This document shows positions 9,003 to 17,587 of a stretch of DNA of 41,885 bases, piece after piece. The stretch spans positions 1-41,885 of the forward strand of contig ONLX01000129.1 of NCBI GenBank assembly GCA_900318765.1, read 5' to 3'. This DNA is from an uncultured Eubacteriales bacterium. Its GTDB lineage: Bacteria; Bacillota; Clostridia; Christensenellales; CAG-138. The notes under the pieces were generated by a model that saw only the letters and a program-made list of their open reading frames with translations, was not told the origin of the DNA and ran no database searches. Position 1 is the stretch's first letter. Every line of letters begins with the position of its first letter. The translations under genes were made by a program, and so were the position numbers.

Positions 9003-9161
9003 GGGATTCGATGGGACCGAAATGCGTCATTGCTGTGAATTTCCTCGCCGAAATCACAGAAAAAAACCGTCTTCTTTTCCGCATTCCATTTGAAAAATGC
9101 ACATTCGTGCGAAGGGATTGCAAACTTCTTGAAACATTGCCCTAAAATAAGAAAAAAGTCC
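9003..9161. other. Intergenic stretch between divergent transcripts
   Basis: This stretch separates the lipid kinase promoter (minus) from the tig promoter (plus). It is AT-richer than its surroundings. I see no open frame with a ribosome site, no strong hairpin and no repeat. Confidence 0.5.
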
Positions 9162-9190
9162 TTGCAAAGAAAAATCTCCTATGGTACACT
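9162..9190 (+). promoter_or_regulatory. Sigma-A promoter of tig-clpP-clpX
   Basis: TTGCAA at 9162-9167, 17 bases, TACACT at 9185-9190. It lies about 50 bases before the tig ATG. Confidence 0.75.
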
Positions 9191-9243
9191 ATCTTGAATC
9201 CGGCCAAACACGATTTGGATCAGTATAATGAAGGAGAAACAAA

Positions 9244-10533
9244 ATGGCACAGTTTGAGATGTTGGAAGGCAAGAAAGCGAAGCTGACGATTACAGTCGCC
9301 GGCGACGTGTTTGAGAAAGCGGTTGACGCCGCGTACCATAAAACTGCGGGCCGTTATTCGGTCCCCGGTTTCCGCAAGGGCAAGGCCCCGCGCAAAATCA
9401 TTGAAAAAGCGTACGGCGAAGGTGTATTTTATGAGGATGCGTTTGACGCAGTCTGGGGAACTGCATACGACGCGGCGATTGCCGAGCACGATCTGGTCCC
9501 GGTCGATCAGCCCTCTCTCGATATCAACAAAATCGGTCCGGACGGCGTTGAGTTCGTTGCGGTCGTTCAGCTGCAGCCGGACGTAACGCTCGGTCAGTAT
9601 CAGGGCGTATCCGTCCCGAAAGCCAACCTGGAAGTGACGGATGAGGACGTCGATAAAGCGCTTGAGGACGAGCGTGAAAAGCAGGCGCGGTTTGCCGATG
9701 TGGATCGCGCAGCGGAAAACGGCGATCGTCTCCTGCTCGATTACAGCGGTTCCGTGGACGGCGTGCAGTTTGACGGCGGCACGGCAGAGGATCAGACGTT
9801 GGTTCTCGGTTCGGGTGCATTCATTCCCGGATTTGAAGAGCAATTGATCGGTACGAAAGCCGGCGAACAGAAGGATATCACCGTTACCTTCCCCACCGAG
9901 TACCATGCCAAAGAGCTTGCCGGCAAAGAAGCTGTTTTTGCCTGCAACGTGAAAGCGGTTCAGGTGAAGGAGCTGCCCGAGATCGACGATGATTTTATCG
10001 CGGATATTTCCGAGTTTGATACGGTTGCCGAATGGAAAGCCGATAAAAAGGAAAAAATGATCGAGGAGAAGCAGCGTGCCGCAACCGTCGCCCGTGAAAA
10101 CGCAGCGCTCAAAGCAGTCTGTGACAACGCGACCGTTGAAATTCCCGAAGTCATGATCGATCGTCAGGTAGATTACATGGTGCGGGACCTCGAGTATCGT
10201 CTCTCCGGCAGCGGTCTCGACATGAATACCTACTGCCAGTATCTCGGCACGTCCTTGGATGAGATGAAGAAGAATTTCCGTCCGGAAGCCGAAGAACGCG
10301 TGAAGATGCAGCTCGTACTCGATGCGGTGATCAAAGCGGAAGCGCTGACGGTCAATGACGAAGAAATCGATGCGGAAATCGATCGCTATGCAGAAGCGAA
10401 CGGCATGGTTTCCGAAGATCTGAAGCCGCGTCTTTCCGAGGACGACAAGAACTATTTCAAAGAGCGCGCAACCGTTGACAAAGCGGTTCGCCTGATTGCC
10501 GATTCCGCCGTCGAAACATCGGAGGAGGCATAA
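9244..10533 (+). CDS. tig: Trigger factor
   Basis: 429 residues, normal length. The N-terminal ribosome-binding domain carries the signature GFRKGKAPRKIIEK (compare G-F-R-x-G-K-x-P). A FKBP-type peptidyl-prolyl isomerase domain is at about 155-240 (GDRLLLDYSGSVDGVQFDGG...FIPGFEEQLIG). The helical chaperone C-terminus follows. It binds nascent chains at the ribosome exit. The start has AAGGAGAAAC before ATG. It forms the classic cluster tig-clpP-clpX, linking folding with proteolysis. Confidence 0.96.
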   Translation: MAQFEMLEGKKAKLTITVAGDVFEKAVDAAYHKTAGRYSVPGFRKGKAPRKIIEKAYGEGVFYEDAFDAVWGTAYDAAIAEHDLVPVDQPSLDINKIGPDGVEFVAVVQLQPDVTLGQYQGVSVPKANLEVTDEDVDKALEDEREKQARFADVDRAAENGDRLLLDYSGSVDGVQFDGGTAEDQTLVLGSGAFIPGFEEQLIGTKAGEQKDITVTFPTEYHAKELAGKEAVFACNVKAVQVKELPEIDDDFIADISEFDTVAEWKADKKEKMIEEKQRAATVARENAALKAVCDNATVEIPEVMIDRQVDYMVRDLEYRLSGSGLDMNTYCQYLGTSLDEMKKNFRPEAEERVKMQLVLDAVIKAEALTVNDEEIDAEIDRYAEANGMVSEDLKPRLSEDDKNYFKERATVDKAVRLIADSAVETSEEA

Positions 10534-10536
10534 CCG

Positions 10537-10554
10537 CATACGCTGTTGCGTATG
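10537..10554 (+). other. Small hairpin between tig and clpP
   Basis: CATACG, six-base loop, CGTATG, immediately after the tig stop and 25 bases before clpP. There is no T-run, so it is not a terminator. It may act as an mRNA-processing or stability element; weak evidence. Confidence 0.4.
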
Positions 10555-10579
10555 ACAAAACGAAAAGGAGGGTATCCGT

Positions 10580-11164
10580 ATGAACCTGATACCGATGGTC
10601 GTTGAACAATCCGCGCATGGAGAACGCTCATTTGACATTTACTCCCGCCTGCTGAAGGATCGTATCATCTTTTTGGGCGGCCCGATTGACGATGACGTAG
10701 CCAACCTGGTGATTGCACAGCTGCTGTTTCTCGAAGCGGAAGACCCCGATAAGGATATTTTCCTGTACATCAACAGCCCCGGCGGATCCGTTTCCGCAGG
10801 CCTTGCGATCTATGACACGATGCAGTATATTCGCTGTGAATGTCAGACGATCTGCGTCGGGCTCGCCGCAAGCATGGGCGCGTTCCTGCTGGCCGCCGGC
10901 GCAAAAGGAAAGCGCCGCGCGTTGGAGAACGCCGAAATCATGATTCACCAACCGAGCGGCGGCGCGCAGGGGCAGGCGACCGAAATCCGCATTCATGCGG
11001 AGCAGATTCTGAAGATTCGCGACCGGTTAAACAAGATTTTGGCCGCGCGAACGGGACAGCCGCTTTCCGTAATCGAATCCGATACGGAGCGCGACAACTT
11101 TATGGACGCCGAACAGGCCCTGCAATACGGTCTGATCGACGAAATCATCCAACCGAGGAGATGA
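10580..11164 (+). CDS. clpP: ATP-dependent Clp protease proteolytic subunit
   Basis: 194 residues, normal length. The catalytic triad is visible: Ser98 (GLAASMGAF), His123 (MIHQPSGG) and Asp172 (TERDNF). It forms tetradecameric chambers that degrade proteins delivered by ClpX or other Clp ATPases. Preceded by AAGGAGGG. The next gene, clpX, starts 4 bases after the stop, so the two are made from one message. Confidence 0.96.
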   Translation: MNLIPMVVEQSAHGERSFDIYSRLLKDRIIFLGGPIDDDVANLVIAQLLFLEAEDPDKDIFLYINSPGGSVSAGLAIYDTMQYIRCECQTICVGLAASMGAFLLAAGAKGKRRALENAEIMIHQPSGGAQGQATEIRIHAEQILKIRDRLNKILAARTGQPLSVIESDTERDNFMDAEQALQYGLIDEIIQPRR

Positions 11165-11168
11165 TCGA

Positions 11169-12488
11169 ATGGCAACAAGAGACAAAGATAATTTCGACAA
11201 AGTGCGCTGCAGCTTCTGCGGAAAACAGCGCGGGCAGGTGCGAAAGCTGATCGCCGGTCCGAACGCCTATATCTGCAATGAATGTGTGGAGCTTTGCCGG
11301 GAGATCGTTCAGGAGGATATGCGCTATGAGCAGCCCGAAGCTGCCGAAGCCGAACCCGCCGTCCAGAAGGAGATCCCGAAGCCTGCCGAGATCGTTGCCG
11401 CTCTCGATGAGTACGTAATCGGACAGAAGGCTGCCAAGCGAGCACTGTCTGTCGCCGTGTACAACCACTACAAGCGCATCCGTCTCCAGAAGAAGGACGA
11501 CGAGGTGGAACTGCAAAAGAGCAATATCATTATGCTCGGGCCTACGGGGTGCGGAAAAACGCTGCTTGCGCAGACGCTTGCCAAAGTGCTTGACGTTCCG
11601 TTTGCCGTTGCGGATGCTACTGCGTTGACGGAAGCCGGTTATGTCGGCGACGATGTGGAAAATATTCTGCTCAAGCTGATTCAGGCTGCGGACTATGACA
11701 TCAAAAAGGCCGAGCGCGGCATCGTTTACATCGACGAAATCGACAAGATTGCTCGAAAAGGCGAGAACGTTTCGATCACACGGGATGTATCCGGCGAAGG
11801 CGTACAACAGGCGCTCTTGAAAATTCTTGAGGGAACTGTTGCGAACGTTCCGCCGCAGGGCGGTCGCAAGCACCCGCAGCAGGAATGCCTGCAGATCGAT
11901 ACGACGAACATCCTGTTTATCGTGGGCGGCGCATTCACCGGGATCGACAAGATCATCGAAAAACGCAGCGGCAACAAGATGATGGGCTTCGGCGCAGAGA
12001 TCAAGACGTACGAGGAGAAAGACATCGGCACGATTCTGAAGGACATTCTGCCCGAGGATCTGCTGAAATTCGGTCTGATCCCTGAGTTCGTCGGCCGGGT
12101 TCCCGTCATCGTGACGCTCGAAAACCTTGACGAGGCCGCGCTGATCAAGATTCTCACCGAGCCGAAGAACGCGTTGACGCGTCAGTACCAGCGGCTGTTC
12201 GAAATGGACGGCGTCAATCTGGTTGTGACCGAGGACGCGCTCCGCGAAGTCGCCAAGAAAGCGATTGAGCGCAAAACCGGCGCCAGAGGTCTGCGCGCCA
12301 TTATGGAGGACGTGATGCTCGACATCATGTACGATATCCCGTCGCTGACCGGCGTGACCACCTGTGAGATCACCGGGGAAACGATCCGAAAGGTCGCTCC
12401 TCCGCGTCTGATCCGCGAAGGTGATGCCGAACCGCCTACGCTGCCTACGCCTCGCAAGCGGAAAACCCCGGCAAAAAAAGCAGAATAA
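11169..12488 (+). CDS. clpX: Clp protease ATP-binding subunit ClpX
   Basis: 439 residues. The N-terminal zinc-binding domain has Cys14, Cys17, Cys36 and Cys39. Walker A GPTGCGKT is at 124-131 and Walker B is IVYIDEID. The ClpP-docking loop appears as MMGFG (the IGF-loop position), and a sensor-2 region has [15 protein letters not shown]. The C-terminal tail is basic and proline-rich ([13 protein letters not shown]). It unfolds substrates and feeds them to ClpP. The ribosome site GAGGAG overlaps the end of clpP. Confidence 0.96.
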   Translation: MATRDKDNFDKVRCSFCGKQRGQVRKLIAGPNAYICNECVELCREIVQEDMRYEQPEAAEAEPAVQKEIPKPAEIVAALDEYVIGQKAAKRALSVAVYNHYKRIRLQKKDDEVELQKSNIIMLGPTGCGKTLLAQTLAKVLDVPFAVADATALTEAGYVGDDVENILLKLIQAADYDIKKAERGIVYIDEIDKIARKGENVSITRDVSGEGVQQALLKILEGTVANVPPQGGRKHPQQECLQIDTTNILFIVGGAFTGIDKIIEKRSGNKMMGFGAEIKTYEEKDIGTILKDILPEDLLKFGLIPEFVGRVPVIVTLENLDEAALIKILTEPKNALTRQYQRLFEMDGVNLVVTEDALREVAKKAIERKTGARGLRAIMEDVMLDIMYDIPSLTGVTTCEITGETIRKVAPPRLIREGDAEPPTLPTPRKRKTPAKKAE

Positions 12489-12495
12489 TCGATTG

Positions 12496-12525
12496 AAAAA
12501 GAACCGCAAAGCGCGGTTCTTTTTC
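12496..12525 (+). terminator. Intrinsic terminator after clpX
   Basis: GAACCGC (12501-12507), five-base loop, GCGGTTC (12513-12519), then TTTTT. An A-run before the stem lets it work on the other strand too. Confidence 0.9.
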
Positions 12526-12528
12526 GTA

Positions 12529-12557
12529 TTGCTTTTTGGTGAAAAGTCCGATATACT
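12529..12557 (+). promoter_or_regulatory. Sigma-A promoter of the flavin-reductase/SDR pair
   Basis: TTGCTT at 12529-12534, 17 bases, TATACT at 12552-12557, 30 bases before the ATG at 12588. Confidence 0.75.
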
Positions 12558-12587
12558 TGCTGTATCGAACCGTATTTGGGAGGCAAC

Positions 12588-13076
12588 ATGATCAATCTTG
12601 ATTGGATGCAGGAAACCGTCGAACAACTGCCGAAAGGGGCATTTCTGATGGTAAAAGGAAACCCGATGACGATCGGTTGGGGGCAGTTCGGCGTACTCTG
12701 GGGCAAGCTCTGCGCAACGGTTTATGTCCGTTGCAGCCGCTATACGCATACCCTCTTGGAGGATTGCGAAACCTTTACGATCAGCGTTCCCGCAAAGGGA
12801 ACGATGCAGCAGGAGCTTGGCTATTGCGGAACGCGCTCCGGTCGGGATGGAGACAAATGCAAAGCCATCGGTCGAACCCTCGTTCCCGCATCGTTCGGCG
12901 CGCAGGATGGGCTTTCCGGCTGCCGATATCAGATCGAGTGCCGCATCCTGCACCGCAGCGTGCTCGACGAATCCGCAATCTCGGACGAAGCACTGAAAAA
13001 CCGTTATTATCCTGCTGGTGATCTGCACACCATGTTCATCGGCGAAATCCTCGGCGTTACGCAGGCAGACGTATGA
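12588..13076 (+). CDS. Flavin reductase-like domain protein
   Basis: 162 residues. The layout MTIGWGQFGVLWGKLCATVYVRCSRYTHTLLEDCETFTISVP matches the FMN-binding split barrel of the flavin reductase-like (DIM6/NTAB) family. These proteins use or reduce FMN; the substrate here is unknown. Several cysteines (LGYCGTRSGRDGDKC) are typical of the anaerobe branch. The ATG at 12588 is chosen because GGGAGG lies just upstream; the in-frame TTG at 12576 would overlap that site. The last four bases overlap the SDR gene (ATGA), so the two are translationally coupled. Confidence 0.85.
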   Translation: MINLDWMQETVEQLPKGAFLMVKGNPMTIGWGQFGVLWGKLCATVYVRCSRYTHTLLEDCETFTISVPAKGTMQQELGYCGTRSGRDGDKCKAIGRTLVPASFGAQDGLSGCRYQIECRILHRSVLDESAISDEALKNRYYPAGDLHTMFIGEILGVTQADV

Positions 13077-13798
13077 AACCGATTGCTTTGATTACCGGAG
13101 CATCCGGCGGAATCGGAGGCGCAATTGCAAAGGCGCTTGCTTCAGACGGATACGCGCTTGCGCTTCAATACCGATCCAACAGGGAGGCGATTGAATCGCT
13201 CATCCGCTCGCTTCAGCCCGACACGCCGTATCTGCCGCTTGCGTGCGATCTCAACGACGCTGCTGCCGTCGAACGCATGATCGAGACCCTGCACCGCACG
13301 TTTGGGCGGCCATCCGCAGTGATTCATGCCGCCGGGATTGCGCCGCGGCAAGCGCTGTTTTCCGATACGGATGATACCATGCTCTCCGAAGTATTTGCAA
13401 CCAACGCGTTCGCGCCCATGCGGCTGACCCGTATGCTCGATGGGGATCTGCGCGCTTTGCAAGGAAGTGTCGTGACGATCTCCTCCATGTGGGGCGTGAC
13501 GGGCGGTTCGTGCGAAACGATCTATTCCGCATCCAAGGCTGCGCTGATCGGGTTTACCAAAGCCCTCGCAAAAGAACTTGCTCCGTCGGGCGTCCGGGTC
13601 AACTGCGTTGCGCCCGGGTTTGTTCAGACCGCTATGAATGCGCATCTTTCGGAGGAGGACGTCGAAGCGTTCCGGTTGGATACTCCGCTGCAGCGGCTCG
13701 GAACGCCGGAGGATGTTGCCGAAGCCGTTCGGTACCTTCTGAAGGCGCAATTTGTTACCGGGCAGGTACTCTCGGTCGATGGCGGAATTGTGATATAA
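13073..13798 (+). CDS. Short-chain dehydrogenase/reductase, FabG-like
   Basis: 241 residues, classical SDR. The cofactor motif TGASGGIG is at 8-15, HAAG stands in the NAG position, the catalytic serine is at 137-138 and Tyr151-x3-Lys155 (YSASK) follows. The late motif VAPGFVQTAM matches FabG-type 3-oxoacyl-ACP reductases, but the pairing with a flavin reductase-like gene rather than fatty-acid genes leaves the substrate open. NADPH preference cannot be read with confidence. It overlaps the upstream stop by four bases. Confidence 0.88.
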   Translation: MKPIALITGASGGIGGAIAKALASDGYALALQYRSNREAIESLIRSLQPDTPYLPLACDLNDAAAVERMIETLHRTFGRPSAVIHAAGIAPRQALFSDTDDTMLSEVFATNAFAPMRLTRMLDGDLRALQGSVVTISSMWGVTGGSCETIYSASKAALIGFTKALAKELAPSGVRVNCVAPGFVQTAMNAHLSEEDVEAFRLDTPLQRLGTPEDVAEAVRYLLKAQFVTGQVLSVDGGIVI

Positions 13799-13835
13799 AC
13801 CAACAGCTTTTTTACGAAAAACGTTATTTTTTATA

Positions 13836-13876
13836 AGAAAAAGGCTGTCCGGCAATTCAGAGAGCCTGCCGGACAG
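13836..13876 (-). terminator. Intrinsic terminator after the ROK kinase gene
   Basis: A 10-base-pair stem (13845-13854 with 13867-13876, CTGTCCGGCA/TGCCGGACAG), then on the minus strand CC and TTTTTC. It lies just beyond the ROK stop and may also slow the convergent SDR transcript. Confidence 0.85.
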
Positions 13877-13894
13877 TCCGAAAATGTGTATCTG

Positions 13895-14773
13895 TTATTC
13901 TGCGATAAAGGCCGCGCCGAAGATGCCTGCATCGTTTCCGGCCGTCGCAACAACGATATCGGTCGGCTGATCAAAGAACGTCTTCTTCTGCACGTTCTCC
14001 CGGATCGGCTTCATAATGAACTCCCCTGCAGCGCTGACGCCCCCACCAATGGCAATTCGCTCCGGATCGAGCAGGTTGATGACCGACGCAAGATAGGAGC
14101 CGATATCATCCACATACGCGTTGACAATCGCATTCGCGAAGGGATCTCCGGCTTTCGCAGCATCGATCACCATCTTTGCGCTGCTCCAACCATACGCCTT
14201 GCCGTCCTGAACGAGACGCGTTGCCGCGCAATACGCTTCGGCACACCCGTCGTTTCCACAGGTGCAATGCCGCCCGCCGTTCACCAAAATCGCATGACCC
14301 GGCTCTGTTCCGTTGCCTCTTCCGCCGCGGAACAACGTTCCGTTGAAGATAAAGCCACCGCCGAGGCCCGTCCCGAGTGTAATCATAAAAGCATTGCTGC
14401 AGCCACGCAGTGAACCGACCCGATGCTCCGCAAGCACTGCCGCGTCCGCATCGTTGATCAGGAAAACCGCTTTGTGCAACCGTTCTTCCAACGCCTCCTT
14501 CAACGGTGTATTCGAAAAGCCGAGGTTGAACGCGTTCAGGACGATGCTTGCCGTTGCATCAATGCTGCCCGGAACCGCGACGCCAACGCTTTTCACCGGT
14601 TCCGTCTCGCCCTCTTCCAGGGCCGCAACTAGCTGCTCACAAGTGGAAAGCACCTTTTCAAAGTCCTTATCCTGCGGGAAGGGCAACGACCCCTTTTTCA
14701 GCAGGACGCCTTCGTCGGAAACAAGCCCTGCGGCGATATTGGTTCCGCCGATGTCAAATCCGATTTTCGCCAT
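13895..14773 (-). CDS. ROK-family sugar kinase (glucokinase-like)
   Basis: 292 residues. N-terminal phosphate motif FDIGGTN, then VAVPGSID, a sugar-binding NDADAAVLAEH and ITLGTGLGGG. The ROK zinc motif HCTCGNDGCAEAYC includes the conserved C-x-C-G-x-x-G-C-x-E. No DNA-binding domain precedes the kinase, so it is an enzyme rather than a ROK repressor. Glucose is the likeliest substrate, but fructose or N-acetyl sugars are possible. The ATG at 14773 has GGGAG 7 bases upstream. It lies 13 bases after the acyltransferase gene and probably shares its transcript. Confidence 0.9.
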   Translation of the reverse strand: MAKIGFDIGGTNIAAGLVSDEGVLLKKGSLPFPQDKDFEKVLSTCEQLVAALEEGETEPVKSVGVAVPGSIDATASIVLNAFNLGFSNTPLKEALEERLHKAVFLINDADAAVLAEHRVGSLRGCSNAFMITLGTGLGGGFIFNGTLFRGGRGNGTEPGHAILVNGGRHCTCGNDGCAEAYCAATRLVQDGKAYGWSSAKMVIDAAKAGDPFANAIVNAYVDDIGSYLASVINLLDPERIAIGGGVSAAGEFIMKPIRENVQKKTFFDQPTDIVVATAGNDAGIFGAAFIAE

Positions 14774-14786
14774 GATTATTCTCCCG

Positions 14787-16001
14787 TCAATTATTTCTTG
14801 CATGTATGTTCAGCCTTCTGCCCGCAATCCAACGATGCATAGGCCGTTCCAACAAATACGTCGTTGCAATCGCAACGCCAAACGCAAGCACAAGCGCTTC
14901 CATATTCAGCATCCACTGCGTCTGCACCCCGAGCGCTGCAACGTCCGCTCCGGACTTGCATCCGAATGCGATTCGAAGCTGAACGATCAGAAACTGATGC
15001 CAAAGATACAGATTGTAGGAAACCGCAGCAATGCTCTTCCAGACCGGGTTCGATAGCAGCATTCGAATCGGCCGCATCGAAACGCACATGCCAAGCGTAA
15101 CGCCAAGATACAGCAACGACAGCGGATACCGATACGTCAACTGCCATGCCTGCAGAGATTTCGTCTGCGAACAGTCCCGGAAAAGGAACCCGATTCCGAT
15201 CAACGCGCCGACGGCAACTGCGGTACCGAGCAGGGACAGCGGAATCCGCGATCGGTTCGCACGGTTCGCAAACCAGACGTACAGGAACGCCCCGAGCATT
15301 CCGTTTGCGAAAACGGGCAAAAACGTTAAAAACCGATTCACGTAAAAGGACAGGTCCTTTTGCTGCAGGCAAAACAGGAAGGTGAATGCCAATCCGCCAA
15401 CCGTCATGCCCAGATATGTCAGAAACGGTTTCTTTCGGAACGCAGCGGCAAGCAGCGGAAAGATCGCATAGAACAGCATCTCGATCACGACGGTCCAAAA
15501 TACGCCGTTGATTCCGCTGAACAGGTACGTATCCGGCCACAGCATGAACGTAAAGGTCAGATGCGAAAGGAGATCCTTGCAAAGAAACGCCGGCTTTCCC
15601 GCATACGTTCCCTCCGCCAACGCAACGAAAAACATCACGAGCACTGCAAACACATAGCTCGGAACGATCCGCGCAAGCCGCTTCCGATAGAACGTTCCGA
15701 CCGAATCGATCGGACGCCCCTCGAACAGATACCGAGCATGCGGAAGAAACAGCACGAATCCCGAAAGGAGAATCATGCAGTCAACGCACAGGTATCCGCA
15801 GCGCCGGATCGCGTTTACATCGAGCGTCTTAATCCCGAACACTTCCAAAAAAGGCGTCGGGTAATACGGCATCAACCAGGTCTGCTGCCAAAAATGGAAC
15901 CACAATACGATCAGAATCGCGATAGCCCGAACCCCATCGAGCACGCCGATATGATCCGTGTCAAAGGAAAAGACCTTTTTCCTGCATTTTGCATGTTCCA
16001 T
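14787..16001 (-). CDS. Acyltransferase 3 family membrane protein
   Basis: 404 residues, about ten membrane helices. The N-terminal LDGVRAIAILIVLWFHF holds the family arginine and histidine, and the LSGFVLFLP and KRLARIVPSY motifs follow. Such proteins (OafA/YrhL type) transfer acyl groups to envelope sugars or polymers. No periplasmic SGNH domain is attached. The ATG at 16001 is chosen because the only promoter lies directly against it; an in-frame GTG at 16040 would lie upstream of the promoter. There is no Shine-Dalgarno sequence. See the finding on leaderless mRNA. Confidence 0.88.
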   Translation of the reverse strand: MEHAKCRKKVFSFDTDHIGVLDGVRAIAILIVLWFHFWQQTWLMPYYPTPFLEVFGIKTLDVNAIRRCGYLCVDCMILLSGFVLFLPHARYLFEGRPIDSVGTFYRKRLARIVPSYVFAVLVMFFVALAEGTYAGKPAFLCKDLLSHLTFTFMLWPDTYLFSGINGVFWTVVIEMLFYAIFPLLAAAFRKKPFLTYLGMTVGGLAFTFLFCLQQKDLSFYVNRFLTFLPVFANGMLGAFLYVWFANRANRSRIPLSLLGTAVAVGALIGIGFLFRDCSQTKSLQAWQLTYRYPLSLLYLGVTLGMCVSMRPIRMLLSNPVWKSIAAVSYNLYLWHQFLIVQLRIAFGCKSGADVAALGVQTQWMLNMEALVLAFGVAIATTYLLERPMHRWIAGRRLNIHARNN

Positions 16002-16007
16002 ACAGAC

Positions 16008-16036
16008 ATTATACTCGACTTGTCCGTTTTTTTCAA
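16008..16036 (-). promoter_or_regulatory. Sigma-A promoter abutting the acyltransferase ATG
   Basis: Minus strand: TTGAAA (16036-16031), 17 bases, TATAAT (16013-16008), then six bases and the ATG at 16001. The expected start of transcription is at or next to the A of ATG. Confidence 0.82.
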
Positions 16037-16076
16037 TCACTTCTTATAAGAAAATTCCATTTTCTCTGCAAGGTAC

Positions 16077-16107
16077 AAAAAGAGCGAAACGGTTTTCCGT
16101 TCGCTCT
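16077..16107 (-). terminator. Intrinsic terminator after the TraX gene
   Basis: AGAGCGA-ACGG paired with CCGT-TCGCTCT, one bulged A, TTTT loop. On the minus strand the stem is followed by TTTT. Confidence 0.82.
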
Positions 16108-16130
16108 CCTTTGTTTTCGGTTGCTTCGAT

Positions 16131-16883
16131 TCAGAAAATGATCGAAATGTTTCCGTGCAGAACGATGCGCAGAATCCCGATGATCACGAGGTGCGCAGGA
16201 TAATAGATATAAAACAGCCATTTGGTCCCCGGAACGCGCCTGCCGCGCTCACCGTTGTACTGGGCAAGAATCGGAATGGTCAGGAACGTGAAGAGCTGCA
16301 GGACGCCATACAGTTTATCCAGGAAGAAGAAATAGACGATAGCATACATCAACGTCCATACGACGAAATCGATCGCTTGCTTCTTGAAATTGCCGCGATG
16401 CTGATACAGGAAGAACGGGCACATCATGGCAATGCAGGACCAATCCGAAGGAAACGTGATCAGGCAAAGGATCGGGATCGACAGATACTTTGCCCATTGG
16501 GGTATTTTCTCATTCCGAAAGATCGCAATCAATACGACCGCCCACGCAAGCGACCACATGACGCCGGTCTGGTTGAAAAAGCTCCCGTTGGAAAACGGCA
16601 GAAACGGAATCCCGAACGCAAAGTTGTACGCAAAGTGCGAGAGAATTGCAAATACAAACAAGCGTGCAGCATACTTTCGGATGTTATGCGTATAGTGACA
16701 ACCTTCCGCAATAAAGAACCACATGATCGGGGCCGTCAGCCGTCCGATGATGTGAAGCGCAAATACATACCAAACCGCCTGCGTTCCCGGGAAGAAAACC
16801 CACGTCAGGTGGTCGATTGTCATCGCAATGATTGCGATCAGCTTAATTTGGTTGCCGTTCAGGTGTTTCTTGCGCACTTCCAT
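16131..16883 (-). CDS. TraX-family integral membrane protein
   Basis: 250 residues, with seven or more membrane helices. The N-terminal LNGNQIKLIAIIAMTIDHL and the following IGRLTAPIMWFFIAEG are the TraX family signature; the family is named for F-pilin acetylation. Chromosomal copies in Clostridia are not tied to conjugation and may acylate other substrates. The ATG at 16883 has GGAGGGG about 9 bases upstream. It overlaps the PadR gene by 41 bases, so PadR and TraX share a transcript. No conjugation genes are nearby. Confidence 0.88.
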   Translation of the reverse strand: MEVRKKHLNGNQIKLIAIIAMTIDHLTWVFFPGTQAVWYVFALHIIGRLTAPIMWFFIAEGCHYTHNIRKYAARLFVFAILSHFAYNFAFGIPFLPFSNGSFFNQTGVMWSLAWAVVLIAIFRNEKIPQWAKYLSIPILCLITFPSDWSCIAMMCPFFLYQHRGNFKKQAIDFVVWTLMYAIVYFFFLDKLYGVLQLFTFLTIPILAQYNGERGRRVPGTKWLFYIYYPAHLVIIGILRIVLHGNISIIF

Positions 16884-17424
16884 TTTTGATCCCCTCCAAT
16901 CTCATTTTGCATTGATTGACCCACGAAAAGTACATCTGAATATACATCTTGCCGAATTCCACGGTCATTTCCCAAAACACCGCATTCATCGGGTCCTTCA
17001 GTCGTTTGGAATAGTCCTCCACCTTCGGCGGTTCATTCTGAAACTGCGTCAAAAAATCGATTCCCATATCCTCGAGCTGAGAAAAATACGCAATGTTCTC
17101 CTCAAGGCTTCGCTCCCCGCGGAAGAACGTTTTCATCAGAATCGGAATTCTGGTCACAAATTCCGTGTTGTCCTCAACAAGCCATCGGTTCAGCTCCGCT
17201 CTGCCGCTCTCAGTGATGGTAAAAATCTTTTTATCGGGTTTTCCGATCTGCTCTACAACCTCATCCGTGGCCCAACCGTTGCTTTTGATGGTTTGCAGTT
17301 CCCGGTAGATCTGGCTGGTCTGCGCATTCCAGAAATAGCTCAAGGAATCCTTAAATGCTTTATTGATCTCATACCCTGTCATGCTTCCGTAGTTCAGCAA
17401 GCCTAAGATGCCGTGTTTCAGCAA
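16843..17424 (-). CDS. PadR-family transcriptional regulator, probable TTG start
   Basis: 193 residues. The N-terminal winged helix (LLKHGILGLLNYGSMTGYEINKAFKDSLSYFWNAQTSQIYRELQTIKSNGWAT) contains the PadR signature, with W-x-A-x-x-x-Q-I-Y-x-x-L. The C-terminal half (about 100-193) is the helical dimerisation region of the longer PadR (Vir-like) subfamily. The frame is open far upstream, but the TTG at 17424 lies just after a GGGGGG-rich ribosome site and gives the conserved N-terminus. It is the first gene of a PadR-TraX transcript and probably represses its own promoter. Confidence 0.88.
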   Translation of the reverse strand: MLKHGILGLLNYGSMTGYEINKAFKDSLSYFWNAQTSQIYRELQTIKSNGWATDEVVEQIGKPDKKIFTITESGRAELNRWLVEDNTEFVTRIPILMKTFFRGERSLEENIAYFSQLEDMGIDFLTQFQNEPPKVEDYSKRLKDPMNAVFWEMTVEFGKMYIQMYFSWVNQCKMRLEGIKNGSAQETPERQPN

Positions 17425-17440
17425 GTTCCTACCCCCCTCT

Positions 17441-17487
17441 ATTCCACAAATCGAATATAGTATAATTCCACTTGTGGAATATGTCAA
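17441..17487 (-). promoter_or_regulatory. PadR-TraX promoter with palindromic operator
   Basis: Minus strand: TTGACA (17487-17482), 17 bases, TATACT (17464-17459). The spacer contains a perfect palindrome, ATTCCAC-AA-GTGGAAT (17480-17465). A second half-site, TTTGTGGAAT, lies downstream of the expected start (17450-17441). This is the layout of a repressor operator, most simply for the PadR protein encoded next. Confidence 0.85.
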
Positions 17488-17489
17488 GC

Positions 17490-17535
17490 AAAAAAAAAGA
17501 ACCGTCAGAGGGGCATCCCCGTCCGACGGCAGTTC
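17490..17535 (-). terminator. Intrinsic terminator after the small acidic-protein gene
   Basis: An interrupted stem (GAACTGCCGTC with GACGGTTC) topped by CGGGG/CCCC, followed on the minus strand by a run of nine T. It separates this transcript from the PadR promoter. Confidence 0.85.
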
Positions 17536-17587
17536 TTCCGTTTTCCTTCGTGAGCAAAGCTCGATCCGTAGCGCTTTTCGAAAGCAC

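Noticed and set aside
9220..10638. 472-codon open frame on the minus strand
   Set aside because: Antisense to tig, crossing its start and the clpP start. Phe/His-rich composition typical of an antisense frame.
11145..13028. 627-codon open frame on the minus strand
   Set aside because: It crosses clpX, a clear terminator and a promoter of the other strand. No ribosome site or family signature.
16131..17424. TraX and PadR as signs of a conjugative element
   Set aside because: No relaxase, integrase, pilus, att-like repeats or compositional change nearby; chromosomal TraX-family genes occur in Clostridia.
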